Of a stretch of DNA of 64,000 nt, positions 21,601-29,049 are shown piece by piece (the first letter of the stretch is position 1; the number at the start of each line of letters is the position of its first letter). Where the stretch lies: positions 204,532 to 268,531 of the forward strand of contig NMRA01000355.1 of NCBI GenBank assembly GCA_002633005.1, read 5' to 3'. Origin of the DNA: Phoronis australis (Eukaryota; Phoronida; Phoronidae). The position numbers and the translations under genes were made by a program. The notes beneath the pieces were generated by a model, which was not told the origin of the DNA, did not search any database, and saw nothing but the letters and a program-made list of their open reading frames with translations.

Positions 21601-23070
21601 TAGTCCAAGAGCTTAATGAAGTAATCAAAAAAATCAGTTGTTTTCAGCTACAAAAATCACTGTCGGGCTGCATTGTAGTCCAGTAGTTCACTTCAGGGCT
21701 TATTCTAGCGATGACATATGACTACCAAAAGGGTTTACTTAAATCATGAATGCGCTGTTTTGAGGATACATTTTTGGCGTTTTTAGCAAATGAGGGGATC
21801 TCAAGAGTGAAATGTAGATGTGAATCGAAAATCAAATATTGTGTTTTGATAGAAGGCGCTAGTTTATATTTGAAGCTATAAATTCGTCACTGACAGGTGT
21901 CGTTCCTTTGGTAGCACCAGTATGTTCTACTTCTGCCGCGACTACCAGCCATTGTGGTCGTAGCACCTTCAGCCTTTATACACGTAGTGTATAGGGGTTT
22001 CTAAGATGGAGAAATGTATTTGTGACGCAGCATTGCGCAGGTTTTAATCAAACCTTGACTTAGGTTTTGGATCTTTTGAAGGGAGTTCATGCTTTTTGTG
22101 CTCACGTGTATTTTTCCAGCATGTGAATTTCCAAAGCTTGTAATTTGGGCATTATTCAATATCCACGCCCACTTAAGTTATTTTAATTGAGCATGCTTAA
22201 GCAATATTCATACTCTGCAATGGGGCGGCGATGTCGCAAACGACGATTATCAACAAGCGGATTTGCGAAATACCACATAATTTGTCTAAGAGTATACACA
22301 TTGACATTTAAGACTTATTTTTTTCAAGCTCGTTTTATTCATCATCAAGTACGGTAGGCTATGAGCAATAGTTAAATCATCAGAATAAAAATGCACAAGA
22401 TTATAACATAAGTGTGGATGAAACCTGTGTTTTCGCGTGTTTTAATTAGTTTTGCGTTGTTTGCAATTGAAGCTAGGCAAAATTTTCGAGCTCTTCCAAA
22501 GTTCTGAAATTTTTAACAAACACGGTTTCGTATACAACGGAACTCCGTTTTTCAAACTTGAGCTTTTGCCCATTGCTGCGACTAAGTTACATAGGAACCG
22601 TTCTTGTTTTGTATCAGGGAATTTGTTTGCGAAAAAAACATGTGCTGTTCATTACAACAGGTGACGCATAATATAAAAATTAGGTTAGAAAAATTAGAAG
22701 GCTTATGAAACCTCTCTGCTCACGCTTCATAGTATGAGGGAGAGGGGTTCTAAAAAAGTGGGCCCAGGATTGTCAATAGACACGAAAATTCGCCTTTGTG
22801 GAAGTATTCTCTATAATGAATAGGGATTCTGTCAAATGCATCATGCAAGCTCTTCAACGATCTCAAAGAGATAATGTCAACTTACATGTCTGTGACGTTC
22901 TTCATGTATCCGGTATCACTGAGCACTGGTAAACTCATTAAATTGTCAGGCTGAAGACATCGTATAGACCTGGGTAGACATTCACATCCTTCAATGCACG
23001 TTAATCCAAAAGCGCGTGCGGTGCTCCAGAGTATCGAGACCGCCAACAAGATCACCTGAGTGAAACTCAT
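504..23070 (-). CDS. Trk: Trk-family receptor tyrosine kinase (14 exons, 3' end outside window)
   Basis: Membrane receptor of the Trk/NTRK family; known members bind neurotrophin-like ligands, dimerise and signal through Shc/Ras, PI3K and PLC-gamma. The spliced model joins 14 exons (504-662, 1895-2135, 2362-2668, 3576-3834, 4331-4497, 5097-5229, 5615-5787, 6073-6209, 9884-10019, 10661-10830, 11983-12054, 13449-13520, 15210-15284, 22886-23070) into 762 uninterrupted codons. Order: signal peptide 1-20; LRR N-cap (C25, C29, C31, C38); LRRs about 58-135; LRR C-cap (C144, C146, C170, C191); Ig1 (C215, W227, C264); Ig2 (C300, W315, C347); stalk; transmembrane helix about 445-463; NPNY 514-517; kinase from about 540 with GEGAFG 543-548, K570, E587, HRD 675-677, DFG 695-697 and Y703/Y707/Y708. 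LRR plus two Ig domains plus this activation loop is specific to Trk; ROR, MuSK and DDR lack it. Human Trks are about 790-840 residues, so roughly 60 are missing, in a final exon beyond position 1. Identity is near certain; exact orthology and species are not. Confidence 0.96.
663..1894 (-). other. Trk intron 13
   Basis: A 1232-bp intron between the activation-loop exon and the C-lobe exon. About half of it (1139-1724) is an inverted-repeat element, listed separately. The short open frames in it on either strand are not supported as exons. Confidence 0.85.
1139..1724. mobile_element. MITE-like element with long degenerate inverted repeats
   Basis: The left end (1141-1205: TGTGTTCCGTAGGCGCC, then ATTTCGCAAGACTGAGATATCGC) is matched in inverted orientation by the right end (1645-1724: GTGCGTTCAGCAGACGC, then ATTACGCAAGACTTCGTGATATATCGC). 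The arms are about 65-70 nt at roughly 70 percent identity by eye. There is no coding capacity, so it is a non-autonomous DNA transposon or fold-back element. Related ends occur at 4873-5034 and 50094-50622. Confidence 0.6.
1895..2135 (-). CDS. Trk: Trk exon 13: kinase catalytic and activation loops
   Basis: Acceptor TTTTTCCTCTAG, donor GTAAGC, phase 2 in and phase 0 out. Encodes residues 630-709. It begins SHGPDAA (the exact Trk continuation of FLR) and contains [15 protein letters not shown] (catalytic D677), [10 protein letters not shown] and the YxxxYY activation-loop triplet in DVYTMDYYR. These are diagnostic for Trk and insulin-receptor-like kinases. Confidence 0.97.
2362..2668 (-). CDS. 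Trk: Trk exon 12: kinase N-lobe
   Basis: Acceptor TTTCCAG, donor GTACGA, phase 1 in and phase 2 out. Encodes residues 528-628. It carries the glycine-rich loop [20 protein letters not shown] with the ATP-binding lysine K570, the alpha-C glutamate E587 in [21 protein letters not shown], and the hinge [16 protein letters not shown]. All catalytic residues expected in this lobe are present. Confidence 0.97.
2669..3575 (-). other. Trk intron 11
   Basis: A 907-bp intron between the transmembrane/juxtamembrane exon and the kinase N-lobe. It holds a T-run near 3134-3151 (A-run on the gene strand) and AATAAA hexamers on the gene strand near 3135 and 3172. No coding sequence or clear transposon was seen. 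Confidence 0.8.
3576..3834 (-). CDS. Trk: Trk exon 11: transmembrane helix and juxtamembrane docking site
   Basis: Acceptor ACTCTTTTAG, donor GTAAGC, phase 0 in and phase 1 out. Encodes residues 441-526. A hydrophobic helix (about 445-463, [18 protein letters not shown]) is followed by the stop-transfer RYYKQRK. The cytoplasmic part ends with [11 protein letters not shown], equivalent to the Shc/FRS2-binding NPQY site of vertebrate Trks (Y517 here). Reading through the donor adds GKPMHDTT and then a stop at 3550. Confidence 0.95.
3835..4330 (-). other. Trk intron 10
   Basis: A 496-bp intron between the stalk and transmembrane exons. Nothing recognisable was seen apart from the splice sites. 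Confidence 0.8.
4331..4497 (-). CDS. Trk: Trk exon 10: extracellular stalk
   Basis: Acceptor GACGACAG, donor GTAACG, phase 1 in and phase 0 out. Encodes residues 386-440: a proline-rich start ([15 protein letters not shown]), then a polar Ser/Thr/Asn-rich stretch. This is the position of the low-complexity juxtamembrane stalk in vertebrate Trks. Sequence similarity is weak, so the call rests on position, exact frame closure with both neighbours and flanking splice signals. Confidence 0.82.
4498..5096 (-). other. Trk intron 9
   Basis: A 599-bp intron between Ig2 and the stalk exon. It contains the inverted-repeat element at 4873-5034 and is otherwise unremarkable AT-rich sequence. Confidence 0.8.
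4873..5034. mobile_element. Short MITE in Trk intron 9
   Basis: About 160 bp with terminal inverted repeats: left GTTCAGTAGACGCTAGGACC and, inverted at the right end, GTTCAGTAACGCTAGGACC. The left end repeats ACGCTAGGACCT twice in tandem. The interior string CAAGACTTCGCGAGATTACG (gene strand) resembles the arms of the 1139-1724 element, so the two look related. No coding capacity. Confidence 0.65.
5097..5229 (-). CDS. Trk: Trk exon 9: second half of Ig domain 2
   Basis: Acceptor TTCTTAG, donor GTGAGT, phase 0 in and phase 1 out. Encodes residues 341-384. It contains WGCLEF (C347), [12 protein letters not shown] and FLKHP, matching the Trk d5 strand pattern 'GCL.F......NNGNYTLLV.N..G......FL..P'. 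Confidence 0.95.
5230..5614 (-). other. Trk intron 8
   Basis: A 385-bp intron splitting the second Ig domain. No feature beyond the splice sites was seen. Confidence 0.8.
5615..5787 (-). CDS. Trk: Trk exon 8: first half of Ig domain 2 (ligand-binding type)
   Basis: Acceptor ATTTCAG, donor GTAAGA, phase 1 in and phase 0 out. Encodes residues 284-340. FHWCI (C300) followed by [12 protein letters not shown] aligns with the HHWCI...PAPSLRW..NG segment of the Trk d5 domain. In vertebrate Trks d5 is the main neurotrophin-binding domain. Confidence 0.94.
6073..6209 (-). CDS. Trk: Trk exon 7: second half of Ig domain 1
   Basis: Acceptor TTCTTTAG, donor GTAAGT, phase 2 in and phase 1 out. Encodes residues 238-282. 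It carries the second Ig cysteine in the Trk-like string RCVAQNIVG (vertebrate 'TCIAENVVG'), followed by the final beta strand SLSLYVN. Two N-glycosylation sites (NLT, NDS) are visible. Confidence 0.94.
6210..9883 (-). other. Trk intron 6
   Basis: A 3674-bp phase 2 intron splitting the first Ig domain. It contains one tRNA-like sequence on the minus strand (9090-9175). The open frames here are short and have no family resemblance. No additional Trk exon is required, because the frame closes exactly across it. Confidence 0.8.
9090..9175 (-). repeat. tRNA-derived sequence (SINE head or tRNA pseudogene)
   Basis: On the minus strand it reads GAGTGGTGTAGTGGTAAAGT (A-box-like) followed, about 35 nt on, by GATTTCGAATCC (B-box-like). 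This is the internal promoter arrangement of tRNA genes. The acceptor stem does not close well, so a functional tRNA is unlikely; a tRNA-derived SINE fragment fits better. Confidence 0.5.
9884..10019 (-). CDS. Trk: Trk exon 6: first half of Ig domain 1
   Basis: Acceptor CTTTCAG; preferred donor GTGAGT after AA, phase 2. Encodes residues 193-236, with the first Ig cysteine ([12 protein letters not shown]215) and the core tryptophan (VYW, W227). A second donor six bases earlier (GTATAAGT) keeps the same phase and would drop two residues, so the 3' edge is uncertain by 6 nt. Confidence 0.9.
10020..10660 (-). other. Trk intron 5
   Basis: A 641-bp phase 1 intron between the LRR C-cap and the first Ig domain. 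Nothing recognisable was seen in it. Confidence 0.8.
10661..10830 (-). CDS. Trk: Trk exon 5: LRR C-terminal cap
   Basis: Acceptor ATTTCAG, donor GTGGGT, phase 2 in and phase 1 out. Encodes residues 136-191, with the LRR C-cap signature [14 protein letters not shown] and four cysteines (144, 146, 170, 191) ending in NITGC. The join to the next exon makes CEKP, the usual lead-in to the first Ig domain. An open frame extends upstream of the acceptor but has no Trk similarity. Confidence 0.94.
10831..11982 (-). other. Trk intron 4
   Basis: A 1152-bp phase 2 intron. Several plus-strand open frames of 60-86 codons occur here but look like chance. No repeat recognised. Confidence 0.8.
11983..12054 (-). 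CDS. Trk: Trk exon 4: third leucine-rich repeat (72 nt)
   Basis: Acceptor TTTCCAG and donor GTAAGT, phase 2 on both sides. Encodes residues 112-134, [20 protein letters not shown] then ITQ. The LSWK core is the hallmark of the last Trk LRR (vertebrate 'NALESLSWKTV'). Confidence 0.92.
12055..13448 (-). other. Trk intron 3
   Basis: A 1394-bp phase 2 intron. Positions 12115-12240 are locally CG-rich, with the inverted string GCGTAAGTGTAAGC / GTAGCTTACGCG and an end-like motif CTACGGAACGCAGCG at about 12220, resembling the ends of the 1139-1724 element family. Otherwise nothing supported. Confidence 0.7.
13449..13520 (-). CDS. Trk: Trk exon 3: second leucine-rich repeat (72 nt)
   Basis: Acceptor TTTCCAG and donor GTAAGT, phase 2 on both sides. 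Encodes residues 88-110, beginning [15 protein letters not shown] and containing NNT/NIT glycosylation sites. It matches the Trk repeat that begins 'LTIVKSGLRFVAPDAF' in vertebrates. The 72-nt length is one LRR per exon. Confidence 0.9.
13896..14487. mobile_element. MITE with about 40-bp terminal inverted repeats
   Basis: The left arm (about 13896-13941) includes GGTTCCCTGCGTGCCGCTAG and GGTAGCCAGCACGCAG. The right arm (about 14447-14487) is its inverse, differing by a 3-nt indel and about one base near the tip. The 590-bp interior has no transposase frame, so this is a non-autonomous DNA transposon. I could not identify a clean target-site duplication, and the superfamily is unassigned. Confidence 0.8.
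14613..15037. repeat. Dispersed repeat, family copy A
   Basis: Starts ACCATAGACTATAGTACATG and ends GTTGTCTATGGT, so short inverted ends (ACCATAGAC) are visible. Internal blocks CCGCCAACTCCG, GTACGTCGTCTGCTAATCAT, GCTGTTGTGTGGTCGGGT and AGTAAAATAGATG recur at 17397-18029; the first part and the end block AAAATGTCGGAGTTGCG recur at 18973-19217. About 425 bp, no coding capacity; probably a MITE. Confidence 0.75.
15210..15284 (-). CDS. Trk: Trk exon 2: first leucine-rich repeat (75 nt)
   Basis: A 75-nt exon too short to appear as a long open frame. It is flanked by a TTTTCAG acceptor and a GTGAGT donor, enters after phase 2 and leaves at phase 2. It encodes residues 63-86, reading [20 protein letters not shown] then NLTR, which aligns with the first LRR of vertebrate Trks (the ENQQHLQ..LRDLRGLGELRNL segment). 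Its boundaries restore the frame between exon 1 and exon 3 exactly. Confidence 0.85.
15950..16060 (+). repeat. Dispersed repeat, paired with 46300-46440
   Basis: Contains GATTCTTAATGAACTGAAGC followed by GCTTTGGGGTTTAAAAAC and a CTC-rich stretch. The reverse complement of about 46300-46385 carries the same block in order (GAATTCTTAATCGAAGCGC, then TTTGGGGTTTAAAAA). Two copies show it is a dispersed repeat; its ends are not resolved. Confidence 0.65.
16299..16480 (+). repeat. Dispersed repeat, GTTCCAAGAAACTGACTTA family, copy 1
   Basis: Begins CCCGTTCCAAGAAACTGACT. It contains ATTTGTCTCAACTTCCAGAC and the AAGTTAGTCAAAA and CTAAGTCAAAATTAAGA blocks shared with 27055-27297 and, inverted, 48505-48690. 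Non-coding and probably a MITE; the right end is unclear here. Confidence 0.7.
17397..18029. repeat. Dispersed repeat, family copy B (interrupted)
   Basis: Starts ACCATAGACCATAGTACGAT and ends GTCTACAATCTATGGT. It shares the CCGCCAACTCCG, CGTCTGCTAATCAT, GCTGTTGTGTGGTCGGGT and GAACAGCGTTT blocks with copy A. It is broken after AGTAAAATAGATGCA (17673-17687) by a nested element and resumes at an exact second copy of that 15-mer (17941-17955), continuing as copy A does. Confidence 0.75.
17685..17914. mobile_element. Nested 230-bp MITE with near-perfect inverted repeats
   Basis: Terminal inverted repeats of 22 nt, GCAYGAACTTTAAAATTAGCGC with one mismatch, at 17685-17706 and 17893-17914; the inner 18 nt are identical. 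It lies inside family copy B. Its short length, lack of a frame and high arm identity suggest a relatively recent MITE insertion. Confidence 0.8.
18973..19217. repeat. Dispersed repeat, family copy C (shortened)
   Basis: Begins ACATGGACCGCCAA and has the TTACTTCCGGTAAGTAGGTC and GTCGTCTGTTGACTA blocks. It ends with AAAATGTCGGAGTTGCGCAT then CCTATGACC, matching the right end of copy A. The middle is deleted relative to copies A and B. Confidence 0.65.
20391..20430. repeat. Perfect 20-bp tandem duplication
   Basis: The unit GCACGCGCAGGACCTAGCTT occurs twice back to back. The AGGACCTAGCTT part recalls the CGCTAGGACCTACGCTAGGA duplication in the intron 9 element, so it may be a terminal subrepeat of the same transposon family. 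Confidence 0.9.
20439..20520 (+). repeat. AAAATGGCGGCTACTGAA dispersed repeat, copy 1
   Basis: AAAATGGCGGCTACTGAA, then TTGGTTGTCGAGGAGGGAAT and TTATGGGATGTGAATCT. A similar block occurs at 42249 (AAAATGGCGGTCACTGAAGC, then GGAGAGGTTGGAGTGTTGCA and TTGTGGGATTGAAT) and at 50219 (AAAATGGCGGCCACCGATGT). Confidence 0.55.
21341..21681. mobile_element. MITE-like element, inverted GGACTACAATGCA ends
   Basis: The left end GGACTACAATGCAACCCGAG (21341) and the right end, inverted, GGACTACAATGCAGCCCGAC (ends 21681) match for about 26 nt with two differences, continuing into AGTGAT. The interior is 341 bp and non-coding. Both flanks carry AGTAG, but it does not abut the left terminus, so I do not call it a target-site duplication. 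Confidence 0.7.
22886..23070 (-). CDS. Trk: Trk exon 1: signal peptide and LRR N-terminal cap
   Basis: Encodes residues 1-61 plus two bases of codon 62. The start is well supported: an in-frame TGA lies five codons upstream, the -3 base is A, and a hydrophobic signal peptide (residues 1-20, ending STARA) follows at once. After it comes the cysteine pattern C-x3-C-x-C-x6-C of an LRR N-cap, as in Trk receptors, then an N-glycosylation site (NVT, residue 58). The donor is GTAAGT after phase 2. The next exon lies 7.6 kb away. Confidence 0.9.
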
Positions 23071-23152
23071 CCTGTCGTATTGTCAGTAATCGTTGATTGA
23101 ATCCAAATGTCTGTGCCCATCATTTAATGAAACAAAACCGGCCAGAAAGGTG

Positions 23153-23160
23153 TTTTTATA
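23153..23160 (-). promoter_or_regulatory. Possible TATA box of the Trk gene
   Basis: TATAAAAA on the minus strand, about 85 bp upstream of the ATG. It would place transcription start near 23125 and leave a 5' UTR of about 55 nt, if exon 1 is the first exon. A second TATAAA lies at 23311-23316. AT-rich DNA makes such matches common, so this is only a candidate. Confidence 0.3.
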
Positions 23161-24380
23161 AGATCAGTTCCAACACGAGTTCGATCTCGTCATCCCTGAG
23201 GTAGCTTCCCTACTCGATCAAGAGCAGAATATTCTAAGCATATTTTTTTCTGGTAAAGTCTCGGTGTTGGTTTTAGCGAATGGCACGCAGCGAACGACAA
23301 GACTTGACAATTTATAAAGAAATCACCAAATCACAGTGGATTTTGCTGTTCTGGTCAAAACTAATACCTCCAATGTCGATGTCCCTAGCAGCTAAGTGAG
23401 CCAGCGCGCTTGCAATAGGATCGACGAATCTTCAATGCGGGGCATAAATCTATTGAGTCTCTCCCGCTACGTCACTGGATCCGTAGGGATTCGTCACGTG
23501 ACCAATTTTCCTAGAAAGGCAACAAATAACTTTCATCAAAGCACGCAGCAAAGCAAACCTGTTGTTTAACCATGTCACAAAGTCACCATTAGAAAGCTCA
23601 CTTGGTTTAAAGTTTCGATGCAGGAGAATCTGCGGCAAATATTAGACTTCAATCAGCAATGATGCAAAGCTCACGAGATGAAAAGTGCTCTTCTGATTTA
23701 ACTATACGAAGAATGGCCCTAAAATTATTTTGCAGCACATGAATTACCGTCAATACTGCCCCGAAGACAATACCTGTTATGTTCTCACAATAACAAAGGA
23801 GTTCTAACAAGCAGACCCCTGTACAAGAACAAGTTTCATCACCGAGCCGTCGATGACTGGCGAGTTCACGGGTGTGGAGCAAATTTTCTAACCGAATTAG
23901 TCGTCTGACTTTTATAGAGAAATGTCAATCCACGCCCTTACTCGTGACATAGCAGTATATTCAAATAGCACGGACGTCATCGCAGCGACCGAGACCTCGC
24001 CTTCCCTTATAAGTGGTAAAACAGAAAGGTATATTCTGTTTATCTTTTCACGCATCTTCGAAAAATATGCGACTCCCAGAGTAGGGTTATGAAGTATTGC
24101 TTTTCGTCTGTGGCATTGTGGTTGGTGTGTGCTAATATACATGTACTACAGCTTAAATAAGCGTACGCTAAACTTCAGTCAGGAAGCGACATAATTTAAA
24201 ATGAAACTCATCCGGGAGCTGTGTTCCGTAGACGCAGAGTAAAGCTACTTTGTTCGCGTACTTTGCTTGCAATGTACGTCGAAATCTTCCAAGGACTTGG
24301 GTGAATTACATTTCATGATTACGCAACGAGCACCGGCACTGTTCTGACGCGATGGAGACCTCCAACATTTCACAGCACGT

Positions 24381-24416
24381 ACAACTTTACTTTACTATAC
24401 AACTTTACTTTACTAT
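24381..24416. repeat. Perfect 18-bp tandem duplication
   Basis: ACAACTTTACTTTACTAT occurs twice with no spacer. No function inferred. Confidence 0.9.
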
Positions 24417-27054
24417 CCCTGATTGTTTGCATTTGATGCCTCAGCCAAAATCAACTTACTAATATGTCTGTAAGCGACATGTACTTTTGCTAGAAACAAA
24501 AGCAAATCGCTTATTCGTCTTGGTTGTTTTTCTCAGCGCAACGCTAGGCTATTCAGATGCTAGACAATAGCCTTGCGCTAATGATCGGTGTTACGCAAAT
24601 TTTGTCTTCACTCTGACGCACAATCCCGTTTTGTAGTGGTAGTGTTTTTGATTCAACGATTTACACGTCACGTGATTGGTTGAAGTATCAAAATGACAAA
24701 ACTGACATTCATCTGAATTATTTACCGTTAAGAAATGGGGCTCTTAAGTACAGCGTAGAATAATTCCCTCTTCTTGCATTTCAATTCAGTCTAAACTGAA
24801 GCATTTCCGAATAAAAAACGATTGTGTTACAGAGAACAGTCCTTTCAATGCATTTTTCTGATTTCTTTTCAGATTGTGGTAGAGAAACACATGTATACCT
24901 CAGAGTGACCAAACACCTCCAGATTAAGACCCCTATGTCCCTTGTTGAAAGCTGCGTTTCGCAAAAGTGAAACACTCCAAATACGAGATAGAACTACCCA
25001 TGCACTCGTAGAACTTGAGAATACATTTAGTCGCGTTCATACCAAAATACATGGGCTTACGGTTTCTCAAAATTGTCAAGTCAGCCAAAAACGAACAGCA
25101 CTCTAGCATGACGCCAGCAAAAAACAATACGATAACGTTTTTGTGTATTGAATCATCGCGTAATTACGTATATTTTTGTATTTCTGTAACGAGCCTTCTT
25201 GCATGTAGCTACTAAATACAATATTCTACTATGCCACAGATTGTTCGATCAGGCGTACAAAGTAGATCGTTCAACGCACGATAACCATTTTACATTTACC
25301 TCATACAAGCTTGTGCGCGATGGCAGTCTTTTGGGGTAGATCATTTTCGTTAAGCCTGCGAACGCACAGTTCTAATCAAAACGTGTAAAACGATCCAATT
25401 CCGCTATGAACCCAGTTCAAGCACACGACGTCTGTGCCTTTCAGCCTGAGAAAGCCTTAATTTGTTAGAACATCTACCCATGGCGAAAGCTTGCGCCATA
25501 TTTCGTGGCGTGACAAAACGACGTGTGAGGTTGGCTCGGTGGTATTCATGGCGCTACAGGAAGTGCTCTTAATTTTCGTGGAAAAGAACGAAACATTAAA
25601 CAAATACTCACGTACATTAGCACGACAGACAAAACACGAATTTTCTTACCTGTCCTCGTGACGCACTAGCGATATTAGTCTTAAAATACTCACTAAAAGA
25701 AATGGGAAAAACCGCGTCGGGAATCACAACTTCAGTAAACCCGTCTATTACGCCTAGGAAGACGTTTTCGAATGACCTAATCTGGCCATTGAGAGCGAGA
25801 ACGAGCAAGCATGATAGCTCGAAGTGATTACGGTATAAGATGTATTGGTTGAAATGTCCGTACCACTTGAAAACATTTGTATAGATGTATTTATAACCAC
25901 TGATTATTATCTGCTGGCCTATTGTAATAACTGTAGGCCGAGTGCGTTGTCAATGACGTGCCACTGGGCCGGAACAATAGAGTTTTCGTGATCTCCGCCA
26001 GCGACAGGCCCACCTTCAGAAAAGATTTTGTGAATTTGACTACGAACTGCCCGGGGATAGATCATTGAGGATGGTCACTCGACCCCGACTCCGGCTACGT
26101 ACGTGTCCAACTAGCCCTTGAACTCAAAACCTGGTAAGAGCAGTATTGTTTGTCTCTTCACAAAAACAAATCCATCAAATTCGTTCAACTGAATTGTGTG
26201 ATATTATAAACTTATGATAGGCAAATGAACGATTATCGATGTAATGTATTACAACCTCAAGAAGTTGTAATTATTTCTTCCGTTCAACGTTTCCTAAAAA
26301 ATTCGGCAATGTGTTTAAAAATATACGGTCTTGCGATTCACGTAAACACAAGGACATCGTAATTTCAATGTGTCATGCCTGCGAACCAACAAACTGCGTT
26401 TTCATACAAGAGTTACAGGGAACGAAAAGTGAACCGTGTAGGTAGTGGCATGCAATACACGTTTTATGTTAATTCTGAACACTGGTTTGACTCAGCAAAT
26501 GCGATATCGACGGACAATACCAACTGACTACCTATGACAAATTGTAGTAACGCAAAGCCTTGCCAATTTATACCATTCATTCCTTTCACAAATTAAAATC
26601 AAAAAGCAGCCGATAAACTTTTATTAGAGCTACGATTATACAGTTCCGAGAAATTGTGATGAAAATGTCAATTATAAAAGTTATCTCTGACTGAAACGGA
26701 AATGTTTAGTACTTTATCATTCAAGTGCAAATACAAAAGTGTATTTATGGGTTTTTACAAACTAGGTGACACCGGTACCATGGAAACTTGAAGACTTTTT
26801 TTGCCCATAAGAAAATTTTCGGTGAAGCACATCAATGAACAAAAACTTATAAAACGCACACAATGCCCTCTGTTTGTGAAGCACATGTAATCTGTAAAAA
26901 AACGTGAAAACGTGAAACTGACAGAAGCCACCTCTCCAAAATTTGATGCGCTCTATTTCCAAGTGAGACTTAGCGATAAAATGATCACAAGGCAAATTGC
27001 CCGTTGTCCATATCAGAACTTCTGGGGTCTTCTGGATGGACATTTGGAAAACCA

Positions 27055-27297
27055 GGGACTCGTTCCAAGAAACTGACTTAAAGTTCATAAGTCTAAAATT
27101 TGTTTCAACTTTCAAACTATGAAACTTCCACGTCTGGCAAGTTAGTCGAAGCTCAAGACAAAACTCAAGTCAAAAACTGAAGTCAAACTTAAAATTACTT
27201 TCTAGGAACGGAGTTAAAACTAATGGAAGTTTTATCTTAAAATTGACGTAAGTTTTACATTCGTCTTGGCTAAATCAGTTTTCTTGGAACAGGCCTT
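27055..27297. mobile_element. MITE of the GTTCCAAGAAACTGACTTA family, copy 2
   Basis: Both ends are visible: left ACTCGTTCCAAGAAACTGAC and, inverted at the right, GCCTGTTCCAAGAAAACTGA. The interior has the family blocks ATGAAACTTCCACGTCTGGC and AAGTTAGTCGAAG. About 243 bp, no coding capacity. It is the most complete of the three copies in the window. Confidence 0.75.
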
Positions 27298-29037
27298 AGG
27301 GCTGTCGCCGCTCATTGTGATGGGACAAAGATAATTCTCAGAGAGTTGTTCCGAACTCTTGGTAGCCTGTTCACGTCGGAAACAATACAATACTTAGCGT
27401 CGGAAGCCAGTACGTCCACGTTATTCGCATTGTGAATCCATTGCCCATACAGTACAAGGCAAGTACTCTGGCGAAATATCTTTTCCCGTCACGGAGGCTA
27501 ATTCAGCAAAAAATTGTTGATAATAACTATAAGGGCGACAAAAATCAAATTACAGATTGGCTTAGTCGTCATCTTTCTACCTTTTTTGTTAATTCCCGTC
27601 CACTCTCGGTTTATGAGAGAAAACTACTCTGACGAAGAATTCGGCTTCCAAAAAGCCGTCATAACGGGGAATTCTGGCTCATTTTGCCGGAATACTCTAT
27701 CAGTTCAGTTTGCAATGTACATGAGTTACCAATGTACCCCTAAAGGGAAAAATCGTAATGTAGTCAATACTGATGGAGTCCCATTCAAAAACATGGCGGG
27801 ATAGTTCTAGGTGCACACATGTAAGTAACACAGTAAATGTTGAAAAAGGTTTCTAGAGTGCTTTGGCTAGTGTTTTTCGTGGCACTGCAAAAATAGATAT
27901 CATTACCATGCCCGTTAACAAATTGACAGCGAAAACTGTATTGATTGGTAATTGTGGCAGCTAATTAGCATAACATACACGTTTTCTGCATTTTGGTGCT
28001 ATTTTCATTAGCCTGTGTTTTACACTGTTGACAAACGTTTTTCGAAAGTCTGTTTGACGTGAACAGGACCATTTTAAACAGCGTGCCGGTGCAGAACTTC
28101 GTGTTTCCTAGTTTGTCTGAGTAGACGGTAAGAAACGCCACTCTCAGAAGGGAAACATGTTTTATCAAGTGAATAACTCGGGCTCTCAAATTTCACTTCT
28201 ATTATACGTGTACGTTTTGAAATCATCTGTACTAAAGACCGAACAGTTCGGGGACGGAAGTCACGTGACGCTATTACCATACGCACACCTTTTATTGTTG
28301 AAACTGTGACAACATTGGCCGCTGTGTACGCCTGAATAGTATGCTACACTGCCATGTGTAAGAGTTCAAGCAAACGAATTTACACATTTTCTGAAACTCC
28401 AATTGTTTGTATGGTTTCGTCTCCAAGAAGTTTGGCGTAATACTTCATTTTACCATGTTATTTTCACCAGTCTTACGTTTAATGTAATAAATGTTAAATA
28501 ACGGGTGTTGGACCCGCAGGTCTTGTATAGTTTCAAACTCAGGTAATTAGTTCTTAAAACTTTTATACAGAATTGTGTCTTTGGACTAATCGGTTTACGT
28601 CGAAAACGGTTGCACCAATGGCATGCTCCCCGGGGTTCGGAACTATTAGGCTTGATTAGGCCTATATCACGGTATTAATTTTCAAAACACTTCGTAATAG
28701 AACGCGCTACGTAAAAACTGGACTCATTATCATTATTTTTAGCATTTGAATTTTGTTCTATTGGGCCCAAAACGTCAAAATGACCCCCTACTAAGCATAA
28801 GAACTCATACACCGTAAGCCCAAACAACTGTATTTATTAAGAAAATAACGTCATGTTACGCCTGTTGTATGTCAAGCCTACTGTAAGAAAACCATTAATC
28901 TAAAACACCGCGTGTGACTAAGGCTATTATGAAGTGTCTGCGAACATTCATAATAAATGTCACGTTTGACATAGGAATATTAGTCAATTTTCTACGAGTT
29001 ATACTAAACTGGTGTTCATTGTGCCTAGGCTCCGTGC

Positions 29038-29049
29038 GCCATCTGGTGG
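29038..29049 (-). promoter_or_regulatory. CTCF-like motif
   Basis: On the minus strand CCACCAGATGGC, followed by GCACGG. This fits the bilaterian CTCF core consensus CCASYAGRKGGC at all 12 positions. Occupancy is unknown. Confidence 0.45.

Larger units (their letters stand above)
15285..22885 (-). other. Trk intron 1
   Basis: A 7601-bp phase 2 intron after the signal-peptide exon. It is rich in short elements: repeat-pair member 15950-16060, 16299-16480, family copies B and C (17397-18029, 18973-19217), nested element 17685-17914, tandem pair 20391-20430 with the 20439 repeat, and an inverted-repeat element 21341-21681. No additional LRR exon was found, and none is needed for frame. Confidence 0.8.

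Noticed and set aside
23165-23225. tRNA-like minus-strand sequence with GATCGAACTCG upstream of Trk
   Set aside because: Only a B-box-like match; no A box at proper spacing and no cloverleaf.
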